51,998 nt of DNA from Chloroflexota bacterium (GTDB lineage: Bacteria; Chloroflexota; Dehalococcoidia; Lucifugimonadales; UBA3495): positions 1-51,998 of the forward strand of contig JAPPGG010000051.1 of the NCBI GenBank assembly GCA_028875055.1. Reading direction: 5' to 3'. The notes below the pieces were generated by a model. The model made no database searches. It was not told where the DNA came from and saw only the letters and a list, made by a program, of their open reading frames with translations. The translations under genes were made by a program, and so were the position numbers. Positions 7,352-16,896 of this stretch are shown here, piece by piece (the stretch's first letter is position 1; every line of letters starts with the position of its first letter).

Positions 7352-8404
7352 TTGACAAAGGTAAACCACTGGGCAGGAATTGCGGCGCTGGCGAGTTGCG
7401 TGTTCGCACTGTTGGCCGCCGGGTGCGGCAACGGCGGGGTGTCCACCGACGCGGATGAAGTGATGGTGGGGTTGATCACCAAGACCGATGGGAACCCGTT
7501 CTTCGTTGCCATGGCGGAGGGAGCGCGGCAGCGGGCGTATGAGCTGGACGTGAAGCTGCGCGTCTACACGGGGGAACATGACGGCGATTGGGAAAGCCAG
7601 GCGCGGGCGATGGCCGAGTTGGTGGAGGACGGCGCCGACGGCATCCTGATCACGCCTTCGGACCCCATGCGCCTGGGCGACGCCGTGCAAAAAGCGCGGG
7701 AGGCCGGGGTGCTGGTGATTGCGCTGGACACTCCCTTCGAGCAAAGGGACACCGTTGACGGGACCCTCGCCACGGACAACTTCAGGGCCGGGGAGTTGAT
7801 CGGCCGGTGGGCAAAAGCGAGGCTGGAGGCGGAAGGCAGGGAGGCCAGAATCGCAACGCTGGACGGGTACCCCACGCCGGTGTCGGTGGACGTGCTGCGC
7901 AACCAGGGCTTTCTGAAGGGCTACGGCATAGACGTGAAGGACGCTGGGAAGATCGGCGACGAGGACGATGCCCGCATCGTGGGCCGCGGGGTGACCCTGG
8001 GCACGGAGGAAGGAGGGCGCCGGGCGATGGAGGAACTCATCGGCGAGAACCCGTCCATCAACCTGGTGTACGCCATCAACGAGCCGGCGGCGACGGGGGT
8101 GCATGGGGCGCTGACAGAGTTGGGTCTGGCGGAAGACGTGCTGATCGTAACCATTGACGGCGGCTGCGCCGGGGTGAGGCGGGTGGCGGCGGGAGAGTTC
8201 GGGGCCACGGTGATGCAGTACCCGCTGGAGATGGCGCGGCTGGGAGTGGAGGCGGTGGCGGAGCACGCCAGGACCGGCGATAAGCCGGAGAACACGCCGG
8301 GGCTGGACTTTCACGACACTGGCGCGGTCCTGGTGACCGGAGAGCCGGTGGCCGGCGTCCCGTCCATCGGCGTGGCGGAGGGTCTGCGGGAGTGCTGGGG
8401 GTAG
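7352..8404 (+). CDS. Periplasmic sugar-binding lipoprotein (RbsB/Peripla_BP_4 type)
   Basis: 350 residues from a TTG at 7352, chosen because GGAGGTGA lies 4 bases upstream. The N-terminus is a lipoprotein signal: a hydrophobic stretch and the lipobox LAAGC. The mature part starts VMVGLITKTDGNPFFVAMAEGA, the classic first strand-helix of type I sugar-binding proteins, with DGILITPSDP, VLVIALDTPF, TLATDNFRAGELIG and YAINEPAATGVHGAL further on. It would capture a sugar outside the membrane for an ABC importer. No permease or ATPase gene is nearby, so it is an orphan here. The 280 bp before it contain no gene I can support. Confidence 0.9.
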   Translation: MTKVNHWAGIAALASCVFALLAAGCGNGGVSTDADEVMVGLITKTDGNPFFVAMAEGARQRAYELDVKLRVYTGEHDGDWESQARAMAELVEDGADGILITPSDPMRLGDAVQKAREAGVLVIALDTPFEQRDTVDGTLATDNFRAGELIGRWAKARLEAEGREARIATLDGYPTPVSVDVLRNQGFLKGYGIDVKDAGKIGDEDDARIVGRGVTLGTEEGGRRAMEELIGENPSINLVYAINEPAATGVHGALTELGLAEDVLIVTIDGGCAGVRRVAAGEFGATVMQYPLEMARLGVEAVAEHARTGDKPENTPGLDFHDTGAVLVTGEPVAGVPSIGVAEGLRECWG

Positions 8405-8574
8405 CGGTCAGGGTACAGAACCCCGTGGCGACAATGGGTCCTCTGCAACTGTGCTCCATCCTGTCCTGTCCGGTAGGGGCCGGTCGCCGGTGTCCTGGAC
8501 GCGCCCGGGTCCGGTGTCGGCTCCGCCAAGGGAAGCGCTGGCTGCGATGTTAGGGCAGACGACCCCAGGGCCAC

Positions 8575-8735
8575 TTTTATTTTCAAAACTTCGCCGGAAC
8601 CGTCCCTTTCACCCAAGCGCTCGCGGAACCGGCCTGGAAGCCCTGATTTTCGGCCCGATTCAAGTTCAGATCTGCCCCTGACTTTTGTTTCCAAAAGTCA
8701 CGCCAATCTCTGTACACGGGTATGCCATCACACCG
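8575..8735 (-). repeat. Dispersed TGTACA-type repeat, copy C
   Basis: Best match to copy B: both carry GTGTGATGGCATACCCGTGT followed by ACAGAGATTGG, TTGAACTTGAA, GCGAGCGCTTGG and GGTTCCGGCGAA on the minus strand. It sits in the otherwise empty 8405-8849 stretch between the sugar-binding lipoprotein and the IS21 element. Confidence 0.55.
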
Positions 8736-8972
8736 AGCCTGTTTTTGCCCATTACCCGTAGAGGCGGAGGCCGTAACGCGTGGCCGATTGACGGGCCGCA
8801 GAAATGTCGGGAGCGCCCGAAGCAGGACACCCGTGAAGGGCCGGCCCTGTGTCATCTCTAACTTTAAAATGAGCCAAAATCTCTAAGTTGGAATTGAGCC
8901 ACCTCAACCCGGTGAGCATCATCCACGGAGCAAACGTGGAGGTGCCTGCCGAGATTGCTGAGAGGTGGAGAC

Positions 8973-10190
8973 TTGAAAGAGATCTACGAGATGAATGGAC
9001 AAGGCCATTCCGCCCGGGCCATCGCCCGGGATCTGGGTCTGGCCCGCAACACGGTGCTGAAGTACCTGAACTCGCCCGAGGCGATGCACCCCAAGCCGCG
9101 CCGCCCCCGTGGGTCGAAGCTGGACCCCTACGCCAAGCACATCGACCGACGGATGGGGGAGGGTCTGGAGAACTGCCGGGTGCTGCTGCGGGAGATTCGG
9201 GCCCTGGGCTACGACGGGTGCTACGCCACCCTGACCAACTACGTGCAGTACCGGCGCCGGCCGCGTCAACCCCAGGCCACCATGCGCTTCGAGACGGCGC
9301 CTGGCGAGCAGGCCCAGGTGGACTGGGGCAACCTGGGGTACGTGGGCGCCGACGGGAAGAAGCGCCGGGTCTGGGTCTTCGTGATGACCATGGGGTGGTC
9401 CCGGGCCTGCTACGTGGAGCTGGTGAGGAGGGCGGACACCGCCGCCTTCATCCAATGCCACGTCAACGCCTTCGAGTACCTGGGCGGGGTGCCGCGCCGG
9501 TGTCTCTACGACAACGCCAAGGTGGTGACCCTGGGCAAGGACGAGGAGGGGCAGGTGGCCTGGAACCTGCGGATGCTGGACTTCGCCCGGCGTCTGGGCT
9601 TTGACCTCCGGCTGTGCCGTCCCTACCGGGCGCAGACCAAGGGGAAGGTGGAAAGCGGGGTGAAGTACGTGCGGCGCAACCTGTGGCCCAGCCTGCGCTT
9701 CACCGACGACGCCGATCTGAACCGGCAGGCCCTGGAGTGGTGCGGCGTGGTGGCCAACGCACGGGTGCACGGCACCACCCACCGGGCACCCTGGGAGATG
9801 CTGGCCGAGGAGCGTCCGCACCTGGGACACCTGCCCGACCGGGCGTCGCTGGCGCCATACCTGCGGGAGGACCGCAAGGTGGCAAGGGACGGCTTCGTCA
9901 GTTGGGAGGGGTCCCGCTACGGGGTGCACTGGAAGTGGGTAGGCGCTACGGTGCAGGTGGGCCAGCGTCAGGGGACAGTGGAAATCTGGGCCGGCGATGA
10001 ACGCATCGCGGTGCATCCTCGGGCCCAGAAGCAAGGCCAGCGCTTCGTCCAGCCCGGCCAGTGGGCTGGCCTGCCCAGGGGCGACGGACGGCCCCGCCAG
10101 GAGGCGGTGGCGGTGCAGGTGCCGACGGAAGAGGTGGAACGCCGCTCCCTGGACGTGTACGAACTGGCCGCCGTGGGAGGTGCGCGATGA
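8973..10190 (+). CDS. istA: IS21 transposase IstA
   Basis: About 405 residues. An N-terminal HTH (SARAIARDLGLARNTVLKYL) is followed by the DDE catalytic core: first Asp in EQAQVDWG, second in RCLYDNAK, Glu in KGKVESGVKYVRR. It cuts and joins the element ends. A TTG at 8973 preceded by GAGGTGGAG is a reasonable start; another TTG at 8955 is in frame. The stop overlaps the istB start (ATGA), the usual coupling in this family. Confidence 0.93.
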   Translation: MKEIYEMNGQGHSARAIARDLGLARNTVLKYLNSPEAMHPKPRRPRGSKLDPYAKHIDRRMGEGLENCRVLLREIRALGYDGCYATLTNYVQYRRRPRQPQATMRFETAPGEQAQVDWGNLGYVGADGKKRRVWVFVMTMGWSRACYVELVRRADTAAFIQCHVNAFEYLGGVPRRCLYDNAKVVTLGKDEEGQVAWNLRMLDFARRLGFDLRLCRPYRAQTKGKVESGVKYVRRNLWPSLRFTDDADLNRQALEWCGVVANARVHGTTHRAPWEMLAEERPHLGHLPDRASLAPYLREDRKVARDGFVSWEGSRYGVHWKWVGATVQVGQRQGTVEIWAGDERIAVHPRAQKQGQRFVQPGQWAGLPRGDGRPRQEAVAVQVPTEEVERRSLDVYELAAVGGAR

Positions 10191-11002
10191 TCGCCCTGGA
10201 ACAGGCCCGTCAGCACCTGGAGACCCTGGGCCTCAAGCAGGCCGTGGAAGTCCTGGACCACACCCTGGACGCCGCCGCCAACCAGCAACTGCCCTATCCC
10301 GACATGCTGGCCCAATTGCTGGGGGTGGAAGTGTCCGCCCGAAGGGAACGCTACCTCACCACCAGGACCAAGCTGGCCCACCTGCCCTTCCAGCGCACCC
10401 TGGAGCAATTCGACTTCGCCTTCCAGCCCTCCATCGACGAGCGGCTGGTCAAGGAACTGGCCAACCTGGCCTTCGTGACCGAGGCCAGCAACGTCCTGCT
10501 CCTGGGACCGCCCGGCGTGGGCAAGACCCACCTGGCCATCGCCCTGGCCCTCAAGGCCATCGAGAACGGCCAGGGAGCCTACTTCGTCCGCGCCTACGAC
10601 CTGATGGAGGACCTCAGGAAGGCCCGCACCGAACACAACCTGGACCGGAGGATGCGGGTCTATCTCTCTCCCAAGGTCCTGGTGGTGGATGAATTCGGCT
10701 TCTGGCCCTACGACCGGGAGTCGGCCACCGCCTTCTTCACCCTGGTATCGGCCCGCTACGAACGGGGCAGCATCATCCTCACATCCAACAAGGGCTTCGG
10801 CGAGTGGGGCGAGCTGCTGGGCGACACGGTGATCGCCTCGGCCATACTGGACCGGCTGCTCCATCACAGCCACGTGCTCAACATCCGGGGCGAAAGCTAC
10901 CGGCTCCGGGAGAAAAGGCAGGCCGGTCTATTCCCGTCTCAAAATCTGAACACCGCGCCGGAGGAGGCCGGCGCCAACTACGCAGGCTCACCACCCCGGT
11001 GA
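10187..11002 (+). CDS. istB: IS21 helper ATPase IstB
   Basis: 271 residues. AAA+ ATPase with Walker A GPPGVGKTHLA, Walker B VLVVDEFG, and the conserved IstB C-terminal stretch (TSNKGFGEWGELLGDTVIAS then AILDRLLHHSHVLNIRGESYR). It assembles on DNA and stimulates IstA. The gene starts at an ATGA overlap with istA, with GGGAGGTG upstream. Confidence 0.95.
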   Translation: MIALEQARQHLETLGLKQAVEVLDHTLDAAANQQLPYPDMLAQLLGVEVSARRERYLTTRTKLAHLPFQRTLEQFDFAFQPSIDERLVKELANLAFVTEASNVLLLGPPGVGKTHLAIALALKAIENGQGAYFVRAYDLMEDLRKARTEHNLDRRMRVYLSPKVLVVDEFGFWPYDRESATAFFTLVSARYERGSIILTSNKGFGEWGELLGDTVIASAILDRLLHHSHVLNIRGESYRLREKRQAGLFPSQNLNTAPEEAGANYAGSPPR

Positions 11003-11076
11003 GCTCCGGCCAAGTGGCTCAATTTTAACTTGGCGAAAATGGCTCATTTCTAACTTAGTATTGACACCTGCAACGC

Positions 11077-11104
11077 TTGACGACCGTCGGCGACGGGCTA
11101 TAGT
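11077..11104 (+). promoter_or_regulatory. Promoter of the SNF2-SWIM operon
   Basis: TTGACG (11077-11082), a 16-bp spacer and TATAGT (11099-11104), followed by GGAGGAG and the ATG at 11130. The IS21 right end lies only 10 bp upstream of the -35 box, so the insertion spared the core promoter but removed any upstream activator site. Confidence 0.6.
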
Positions 11105-11129
11105 GGGGTCGGAGGAGACGCCGCCCGGG

Positions 11130-14100
11130 ATGCTGATACTGCACGCCGCACAATGTGAAGGCCGTCTGGTCCTGTGGGGAGAGGATTCCGAGGCAACGGG
11201 AGACGGGCACGGAGATGGCCGGCACCCGCGTTGCGCCGCCGGCGACCTGCTGCTCGGGGTCATGGGTCTGGACGTGGGCGAGGAGATGGCGAGCGAGGCG
11301 GTGGTCTGGCTGCCCAGCTGGGGCAGCGAGCCGCTGCCGTCGAGTCCGCTGGCCGGCGAAGCGCCCCGGTCCCGTGCCAAGCCGCGCATACTGCCCTTTC
11401 GGGTGCCCGCGCTCTGGCTGGACGGGGCCGATGCGGGCGAGTTCCTGGAGAGGTGCGGGGACCGCCCGGTATTGCAGCCCGGGGTGGCCTTGGGGCCGGA
11501 AATAACCTACTGGCGCCGGGCGCGGCAATTCGGGATGGCGCTGGTGGCGCGGCAGCGATACCTGCCCACGGCGACGGGACACGGAGACGGGATGACGGCG
11601 GCGTGGAAGGCGGTATTCGTCGGCGATGACGCCGACAGGCTGGCCGACATGGGGGGGTTGATGCCGCCGGCGGCGCGGTCGGCGACCGGGGACGCGGCCA
11701 CTGGTCCGCCGGCCCAGGCGTCCTCGACGGTGCTGCGGGCCTTCCTGGACGGAGTGGTGGACCATCTGGCGCGGAAAGCGTCGGTGCCCCGGCCGGAGGG
11801 GAACGGGTTTGATTCAGCCCACGACGCCTGGCTGCACGCCCTGGGCGCCGCCGACGGAACCATCCGCGTTGGGCCGGACCAGGCGAAGCAGTTGGGCCGG
11901 CAGGTGTCAGAGTGGCAGAGGCCCATCGCCGTTGCCGCCAACGCGCCTTACCGTCTCTGCCTGCGGCTGGAGGAGCCGCCGGAGACCGAGGATGGGGACG
12001 GGGCGGTCCTGGATCAAGGCGATTGGCATCTGCGGTACCTGTTGCAACCCCACGACGACCGGAGCCTGCTGTTGCCCGCCGAGACGGTTTGGAAGGGTAG
12101 GGGCAAGGACGCCGGCAACCCCGATTACAACCCCAGGGAGTTCCTGCTGGCGGCGCTGTCCCAGGCGGCGAACCTGTGCCCGCCCGTCGCCGAGAGCCTG
12201 GAGATGGAGGGTCCCTCCGGCGGGATGCTGTCCGCCGAGGAGGCGCACCGGTTCCTGAACGCGGAGGCGCCGGCGTTGCAGCAGGCGGGCTTTGGAGTGC
12301 TGCTGCCGGCGTGGTGGACCGGGCGGGGGACCAAGGCCAGGCCAACCATCCGGGCCCGGGTGAGGACGCCGGCCATGACGGGAGGCGGAGGAGTCAGCCT
12401 GAGCACCATGCTGGACCTGGAGGTGTCGGTGGCGTTGGGAGGGCAGGAGATCACGCCGGCGGAACTGGCCGAGTTGGCGGAGTTGAAAGCGCCGCTGGTG
12501 CGGCTGCGGGGTCAGTGGGTGGAGATCAACGCCGATGAGATTCGCGAGGCCGCCGACCACTGGCGCAACCGGAAGCAGGTGAGCCTGCGGGAGGCGGTGC
12601 TCATCGGTTTGGGGGCGGAGGAGCGGTCGTCGGAGGACAACGTTCGGCTGGAGGCGGACGATTGGGTCGGCCGGTTGATGGAGCGGTTGGGCCGGGAGGC
12701 GGAGGTCGAGACGCCGGCGGCGCCGCGGCGCTTCCTGGGTTCTCTGCGGCCCTACCAGGAGCGGGGCTACGCGTGGCTGACCTTCCTGCGCCGCTGGGGG
12801 CTGGGAGCGTGCCTGGCGGACGACATGGGATTGGGGAAGACGGTGCAGACGCTGGCGGCGCTGGAGTTGGACCGGCAGGAGGGCAACGACCGGCCCAGCC
12901 TGCTGGTGTGTCCCACGTCGCTGATGTACAACTGGCAGCGGGAGGCGGGGAAGTTCACGCCGGAGCTGGGGGTGATGCTGCATCATGGACCTGGTCGGAA
13001 GCGGGGCGATGAATTCCGCCAGGCGGCGGCGGAGCGGCAGGTGGTGGTGACCAGCTACGGCACCATGCTGCGGGACGCCGAAACGTTGCGGGGGGTGCCG
13101 TGGCGTGCGGTGATCCTGGACGAGGCCCAGAACGTGAAGAACCCGATGGCCCGGCAGTCGCGGGCGGCGCGGGAGCTGCCGGCCGACTACCGGGTGGCGC
13201 TGACCGGGACGCCGGTGGAGAACCACGTGGGGGACCTGTGGTCCATCATGGAGTTCCTGAACCCGGGTCTGCTGGGCACCCAGGCCCGGTTCAAGCGCGA
13301 CTACTTCGTGCCCATCCAGGCGCACCGGGACGAGGCGGCGACGAGCCGGCTGAAGCGGGCGGCCGGGCCGTTCATCCTGCGGCGGGTGAAGACGGACCCT
13401 GCGGTGATCGACGACCTGCCGGACAAGCGGGAGACCAAGCAGTATTGCGTGCTGACCCGGGAGCAGGCGACGCTGTACCAGGCGGTGCTGCGGGAGGCGG
13501 AGACCCGGATGGAGGAAGCGGAGGGGATCAGTCGGCGGGGGATGATCCTGGACACGCTGACCAAGCTAAAACAGGCGTGCAACCATCCCCGGCAGTTGCT
13601 GGGGGACAACTCCGTGGTCGCAGGGCGTTCGGGGAAGCTGGAGCGGCTGGACGAACTGCTGGAGGAAATCGTGGCGAGCGGGGACCGGACGCTGGTGTTC
13701 AGCCAGTTCGCGGAGATGGGCGAGATCATCCGGGGGCACGTGCAGGAGACCTTCGGAATTGAGGCGCCCTTCCTGCACGGCGGAGTGTCGCGGCGAGGGC
13801 GGGACGCCATGGTGGAGCGGTTCCAGAACGACCCTGATGGGCCTCGGGTGTTCGTGCTGTCCCTGAAGGCGGGGGGTTCGGGCCTGAACCTGCCCCGGGC
13901 GAACCACGTGATCCACTACGACCGGTGGTGGAACCCGGCGGTGGAGAACCAGGCCACGGACCGGGCCTTTCGCATCGGCCAGACCCGGGACGTGCAGGTC
14001 CACAAGCTGATCTGCGCCGGCACTTTGGAGGACCACGTCGACGCCATGATCGAGGCCAAGGCGGAGACCGCCCGGCGGGTGGTGGGCGGGAGTTCCGAGC

Positions 14101-14174
14101 GCTGGCTGACCGAGTTGTCCAACGCCGAACTGCGCGACGTGCTGGCCCTGAGCCGGGAACACTACGGCGACTGA
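11130..14174 (+). CDS. SNF2-family DEAD/DEAH-box helicase
   Basis: 1014 residues. The N-terminal half (about 1-530) is the SNF2-associated region common in bacterial Rad54-like proteins. The motor follows: LRPYQERGYAWL, Walker A DDMGLGKT (about 563-570), VCPTSLMYNWQREA, DEAQNVKN (motif II), LTGTPVENH (III), then the second lobe with VFSQFAEMG, FLHGG, LSLKAGGSGLNL and NHVIHYDRWWNPAVENQATD followed by RAFRIGQ. It is an ATP-driven DNA translocase. The ATG at 11130 is chosen over an IS-internal TTG because a promoter and GGAGGAG lie before it. The SWIM gene follows 33 bases later; this pairing recurs in Actinobacteria and Chloroflexota and is thought to form a DNA-repair or anti-element machine (inference). 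Confidence 0.93.
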   Translation: MLILHAAQCEGRLVLWGEDSEATGDGHGDGRHPRCAAGDLLLGVMGLDVGEEMASEAVVWLPSWGSEPLPSSPLAGEAPRSRAKPRILPFRVPALWLDGADAGEFLERCGDRPVLQPGVALGPEITYWRRARQFGMALVARQRYLPTATGHGDGMTAAWKAVFVGDDADRLADMGGLMPPAARSATGDAATGPPAQASSTVLRAFLDGVVDHLARKASVPRPEGNGFDSAHDAWLHALGAADGTIRVGPDQAKQLGRQVSEWQRPIAVAANAPYRLCLRLEEPPETEDGDGAVLDQGDWHLRYLLQPHDDRSLLLPAETVWKGRGKDAGNPDYNPREFLLAALSQAANLCPPVAESLEMEGPSGGMLSAEEAHRFLNAEAPALQQAGFGVLLPAWWTGRGTKARPTIRARVRTPAMTGGGGVSLSTMLDLEVSVALGGQEITPAELAELAELKAPLVRLRGQWVEINADEIREAADHWRNRKQVSLREAVLIGLGAEERSSEDNVRLEADDWVGRLMERLGREAEVETPAAPRRFLGSLRPYQERGYAWLTFLRRWGLGACLADDMGLGKTVQTLAALELDRQEGNDRPSLLVCPTSLMYNWQREAGKFTPELGVMLHHGPGRKRGDEFRQAAAERQVVVTSYGTMLRDAETLRGVPWRAVILDEAQNVKNPMARQSRAARELPADYRVALTGTPVENHVGDLWSIMEFLNPGLLGTQARFKRDYFVPIQAHRDEAATSRLKRAAGPFILRRVKTDPAVIDDLPDKRETKQYCVLTREQATLYQAVLREAETRMEEAEGISRRGMILDTLTKLKQACNHPRQLLGDNSVVAGRSGKLERLDELLEEIVASGDRTLVFSQFAEMGEIIRGHVQETFGIEAPFLHGGVSRRGRDAMVERFQNDPDGPRVFVLSLKAGGSGLNLPRANHVIHYDRWWNPAVENQATDRAFRIGQTRDVQVHKLICAGTLEDHVDAMIEAKAETARRVVGGSSERWLTELSNAELRDVLALSREHYGD

Positions 14175-14207
14175 CCGATGAAGCGACACCGGAGGAGGCG
14201 CGACGCT

Positions 14208-15062
14208 ATGGCTTACCCTGACTACCGGCCCGCCATCCGGGCCCGGGGAGGCATCAGGGCCCAGTCCCGGCGTGGGGACTTCGGCGCCAGCTGGTGGGCC
14301 CGGCGGTGGCTGCAAACCCTGGAGGAGTTCCGGATCGGGACGCGGCTCGACCGGGGACGCTCGTACGCCCGGCGAGGGCAGGTGCTGTCCATCGACGTGG
14401 AGCCGGGCTTGGTGCTGGCCCTGGTGCAGGGGTCCCGGCCCAAGCCCTACCGCGTCTCCGTCCAGGTGAAGACCATCAGTCTGCCGGACTGGGAGGAACT
14501 CAGGGAGGAGTTCGGACGGCAGCCGGCGATAGCGGCCAGCCTGCTTTCGGGGCGGATGCCCGACGCCGTCGAGGAGTGCTTCAGCGCCCGGGGTCTCTCC
14601 ATGTTCCCGGAGAGCGAAGCGGACCTGGAAACGGTATGCAGTTGCCCAGACTGGTCCAATCCGTGCAAGCACGTGGCAGCGGTGTATTTGCTGCTGGGCG
14701 AGGAGTTCGACCGGGACCCGTTCCTGATCTTCCGGCTGAGGGGAATGGAGCGGGAGGAATTGCTGGGCAGGGATTTGGTCCGGTCCGCCCAGACCCTGGA
14801 TGGGCCTCCGGCAGCCCCGGAGCCGTTGCCGGCGGACCCGTCCGAGTTCTGGGGCAATCCCGGGCGGCAATTTGACGAGGGAGACGCCTTCGGAGCCATC
14901 GCCGTGCCCGACGTTCATGCGGCGCTGCCCCGGCAGTTGGGCCGGTTCCCGTTCTGGCAGGGCGAGGAGGAATTCTCCGCCGCGATGGAACGCATCTACC
15001 GGGCGGCGTCGCAGAGCGCCTTGGACGCCCACGCCGGTCAAACCGACGGGGAGGAGAATTAG
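14208..15062 (+). CDS. SWIM zinc-finger protein
   Basis: 284 residues from the ATG at 14208 (GGAGGAGG nine bases upstream; an in-frame ATG at 14178 is the alternative). The start contains FGASWWARRWLQTLEEF, a hallmark of this family, and the SWIM zinc motif reads CSCPDWSNPCKHV (about 145-157). SWIM domains bind DNA or proteins. It almost certainly acts with the SNF2 helicase encoded just upstream in the same operon. Confidence 0.92.
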   Translation: MAYPDYRPAIRARGGIRAQSRRGDFGASWWARRWLQTLEEFRIGTRLDRGRSYARRGQVLSIDVEPGLVLALVQGSRPKPYRVSVQVKTISLPDWEELREEFGRQPAIAASLLSGRMPDAVEECFSARGLSMFPESEADLETVCSCPDWSNPCKHVAAVYLLLGEEFDRDPFLIFRLRGMEREELLGRDLVRSAQTLDGPPAAPEPLPADPSEFWGNPGRQFDEGDAFGAIAVPDVHAALPRQLGRFPFWQGEEEFSAAMERIYRAASQSALDAHAGQTDGEEN

Positions 15063-15774
15063 TCCGACGTCTGATGCCGTTCGCGAGACAATCGGCGAGA
15101 TGACGGCGCTGACCAGTCATTGAAGCGGACTCTGGCAGCCGGAGTTCGCTTTCCTGCTGCTTGCTCGGTGGTTGCTAGGCAATCGCTTCCCTTTCGAGAA
15201 GTCGGCCCGACAATTCCGGAACCCGTGCTAACCCCAGAGTGCTTGCAAACGCGGGATTTGGGCCCGATTTCTTCCATACGTTTTGAGTTCAAAGAGGGCC
15301 GTAAAATTCCCGAAAGGGGACTCGTCCGAGCTTCTGTACACGGGTATAACATGGTTTTCGGTCCGGCCAGCGTCCCTGTACGGGTGTTTTGGCCGCCGAG
15401 TGCGGGCCGTCGATGTTCACGTTCAAGCTTGCGTTCAGATGCTGCGAGGGTGTGACGGGACGATTGACGCGCCAAGTTTGACCCACGATGACGCGGTCAT
15501 TCGTACGTTTGCCGCGGCCGCCAGGCCGTGCTTTCACGCATCCGAGACAAGGAAATCGCCTCAGCCTCCACCAGTCTGATGGTCGAGGCTGAAGCTCTTG
15601 GTAATCCCTTTCGTGGCGCCATCGCCGGAGGGATTATCGTCCCTGCAAACCTGAACAAGAGAAAGCAAATCGTCGCCAACTTCCGCCCGTTCAACGTTGG
15701 GACGGCGCGGCGGAAACGTCATTGCCAAGCAGAGGTGGGTGCGGATCCCGGTCACCCCGGATTGTTCCCTTTTG
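15063..15774. other. Gap of about 710 bp holding repeat copy D (about 15180-15355)
   Basis: The left half carries a diverged TGTACA-type repeat: on the plus strand CTGTACACGGGTATAACATG (15335-15354) plus TTTGAGTTC and GGGCCCGATTT blocks matching copies A-C. A partial second box, CCTGTACGGGTG, lies at 15375. The right half has an 86-codon plus frame (15528-15788) without ribosome site or recognised family; I do not call it. Confidence 0.45.
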
Positions 15775-16140
15775 TCACATCCAACTGATGCCCCAGTTCC
15801 TGTCGCGCCGCCGATTGATGAGCCAACAGATTCCCAGCACCTCCAGGACTTGAACCAGCGCCAGCAGCGCCAGCGATACCCACGCCTCCAGGGGTTCTGA
15901 TGCGAGGTAGAAGCCGAAGAGTTCAACCAGTGTCCAGTACCACAATATAAACAGGCCTAACCCCGGGGCAATCATGACAAAACCGATGAAAAATCCAAAC
16001 GCTGGCGATATCCAATCGAATGACCGACCACACAGGATTCCAGTTGCCACGGGCGCCACCACGTGCACTCCGATGGAAGTCAGAAACCACCAAACTACCC
16101 AGAGTTCGATACCTATGGCACAACAAATTTGCATCATCAT
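15775..16140 (-). CDS. Small membrane protein of unknown function
   Basis: About 121 residues from the ATG at 16140 (AAGGA eight bases upstream); the frame runs on to 16242. Four hydrophobic segments can be seen: CCAIGIELWVVWWFLTSIGV, VVAPVATGILCG, FGFFIGFVMIAPGLGLFILW and VSLALLALVQVLEVLGICWL, with a basic C-terminus (INRRRDRN). The base composition is lower in GC than the flanks. No family recognised. Confidence 0.5.
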   Translation of the reverse strand: MMMQICCAIGIELWVVWWFLTSIGVHVVAPVATGILCGRSFDWISPAFGFFIGFVMIAPGLGLFILWYWTLVELFGFYLASEPLEAWVSLALLALVQVLEVLGICWLINRRRDRNWGISWM

Positions 16141-16250
16141 CGCGACAGTCCTTGGATCTGTCTGGCACTGATATGCACGTTTCCTAATCCAATAGATGCA
16201 GGGGGCATTCAGAATCTTTATTTCCAGCGTATTCGCAAGCATTGGGCCGC

Positions 16251-16277
16251 TGTGAGCGCCGTTTGCTGACGCTCACA
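16251..16277. promoter_or_regulatory. 8-bp inverted repeat before a replication-relaxation remnant
   Basis: TGTGAGCG (16251-16258) and CGCTCACA (16270-16277) with an 11-base loop, followed by ATTATATCG. It could be an operator or a small hairpin. No transcription unit can be assigned with certainty. Confidence 0.3.
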
Positions 16278-16299
16278 TTATATCGTCGCGTCTGGGGCG

Positions 16300-16896
16300 G
16301 TGACATCCCGGTCGGTCTACGCCGGCACCGCCCTGCGCGCCCTGGCCTCCCAGCCGCGCCACCACGGCGGCGTGATCAACTTCGCCGCCGCCCTGACCGC
16401 CGAGGTTGCCCGCTCCCAAGATTACGACCTGTTCGACCTGCTGCCCACTCACCGCTCCAGCATCGGCTACCGCCGGGGTCGCACCAACTACATGATCCAT
16501 CCCGACGCCTCCTTCACCCTGGAGTACCGGGGCCGGTGGCTGCCCTTCCTGCTGGAGTTCGAGCGAAGGGCCACCACGCCCAAGCGCATCCCCCCGCGCC
16601 TGGCGTCCTACCGCCGCTACTTCGCCTCCGGCTGGGCGGAGCGGGACCACGGGGGACATCTTCCATCGGTGCTGTTCGTCTTCGAGACCGCCGACAGCGA
16701 GGCCGCCTTCCTGGACATCGCCGACGGCATGGAGGGCCTGGACGTGACCACCGCCAACGCTGAGGCCCTGGGAGAGCACGGCGTCCTGGGCGAGGCGTGG
16801 ATACTGCCGCCCCCGCATTCCCTGGACCGGGCGCCGCTGGCCGGATTGTACCCTGTGCCCAAAGTACAATCTTCCTGCGCCGGGGATTTCCCGTAG
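16300..16896 (+). pseudogene. Replication-relaxation family protein, N-terminally truncated
   Basis: 198 residues matching only the C-terminal third of the full-length protein at 32031-33734. Shared landmarks: a helix near INFAAALTAEVA, the strand MIHPDASFTLEYRGRWLPFL, then LEFERRATTPKRIPPRLASY with RRYFASGW, then LPSVLFVFETADSEAAFLDI. The N-terminal winged-helix part is absent and the frame opens with a GTG lacking a ribosome site. A 75-80% look-alike lies at 24635-25258. Replic_Relax proteins (PF13814) are typical of plasmids and integrative elements. Confidence 0.7.

Larger units (their letters stand above)
8850..11066 (+). mobile_element. Complete IS21-family insertion sequence
   Basis: 2217 bp bounded by TGTCA...TGACA with 4-bp target duplications CCTG on both sides (8846-8849 and 11067-11070). 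Both ends carry two copies of a 19-bp subterminal repeat of consensus CTAAGTT--AA-TGAGCCA (8858-8876, 8883-8901, and reversed at 11015-11033 and 11040-11058), the multiple-repeat end structure known for IS21. It contains istA and istB. The exact duplication suggests fairly recent insertion. Its right end is 10 bp from the -35 box of the helicase promoter. Confidence 0.92.

Noticed and set aside
8888-9604. 238-codon plus frame inside the IS21 element
   Set aside because: Shadow of istA in another frame; the real gene has the DDE motif and HTH.
13566-15041. 491-codon minus frame across the helicase and SWIM genes
   Set aside because: Antisense to two well-identified proteins; low-complexity composition.
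15528-15788. 86-codon plus frame
   Set aside because: Only weak codon signal, no ribosome site and no recognisable family; reported as part of a gap.
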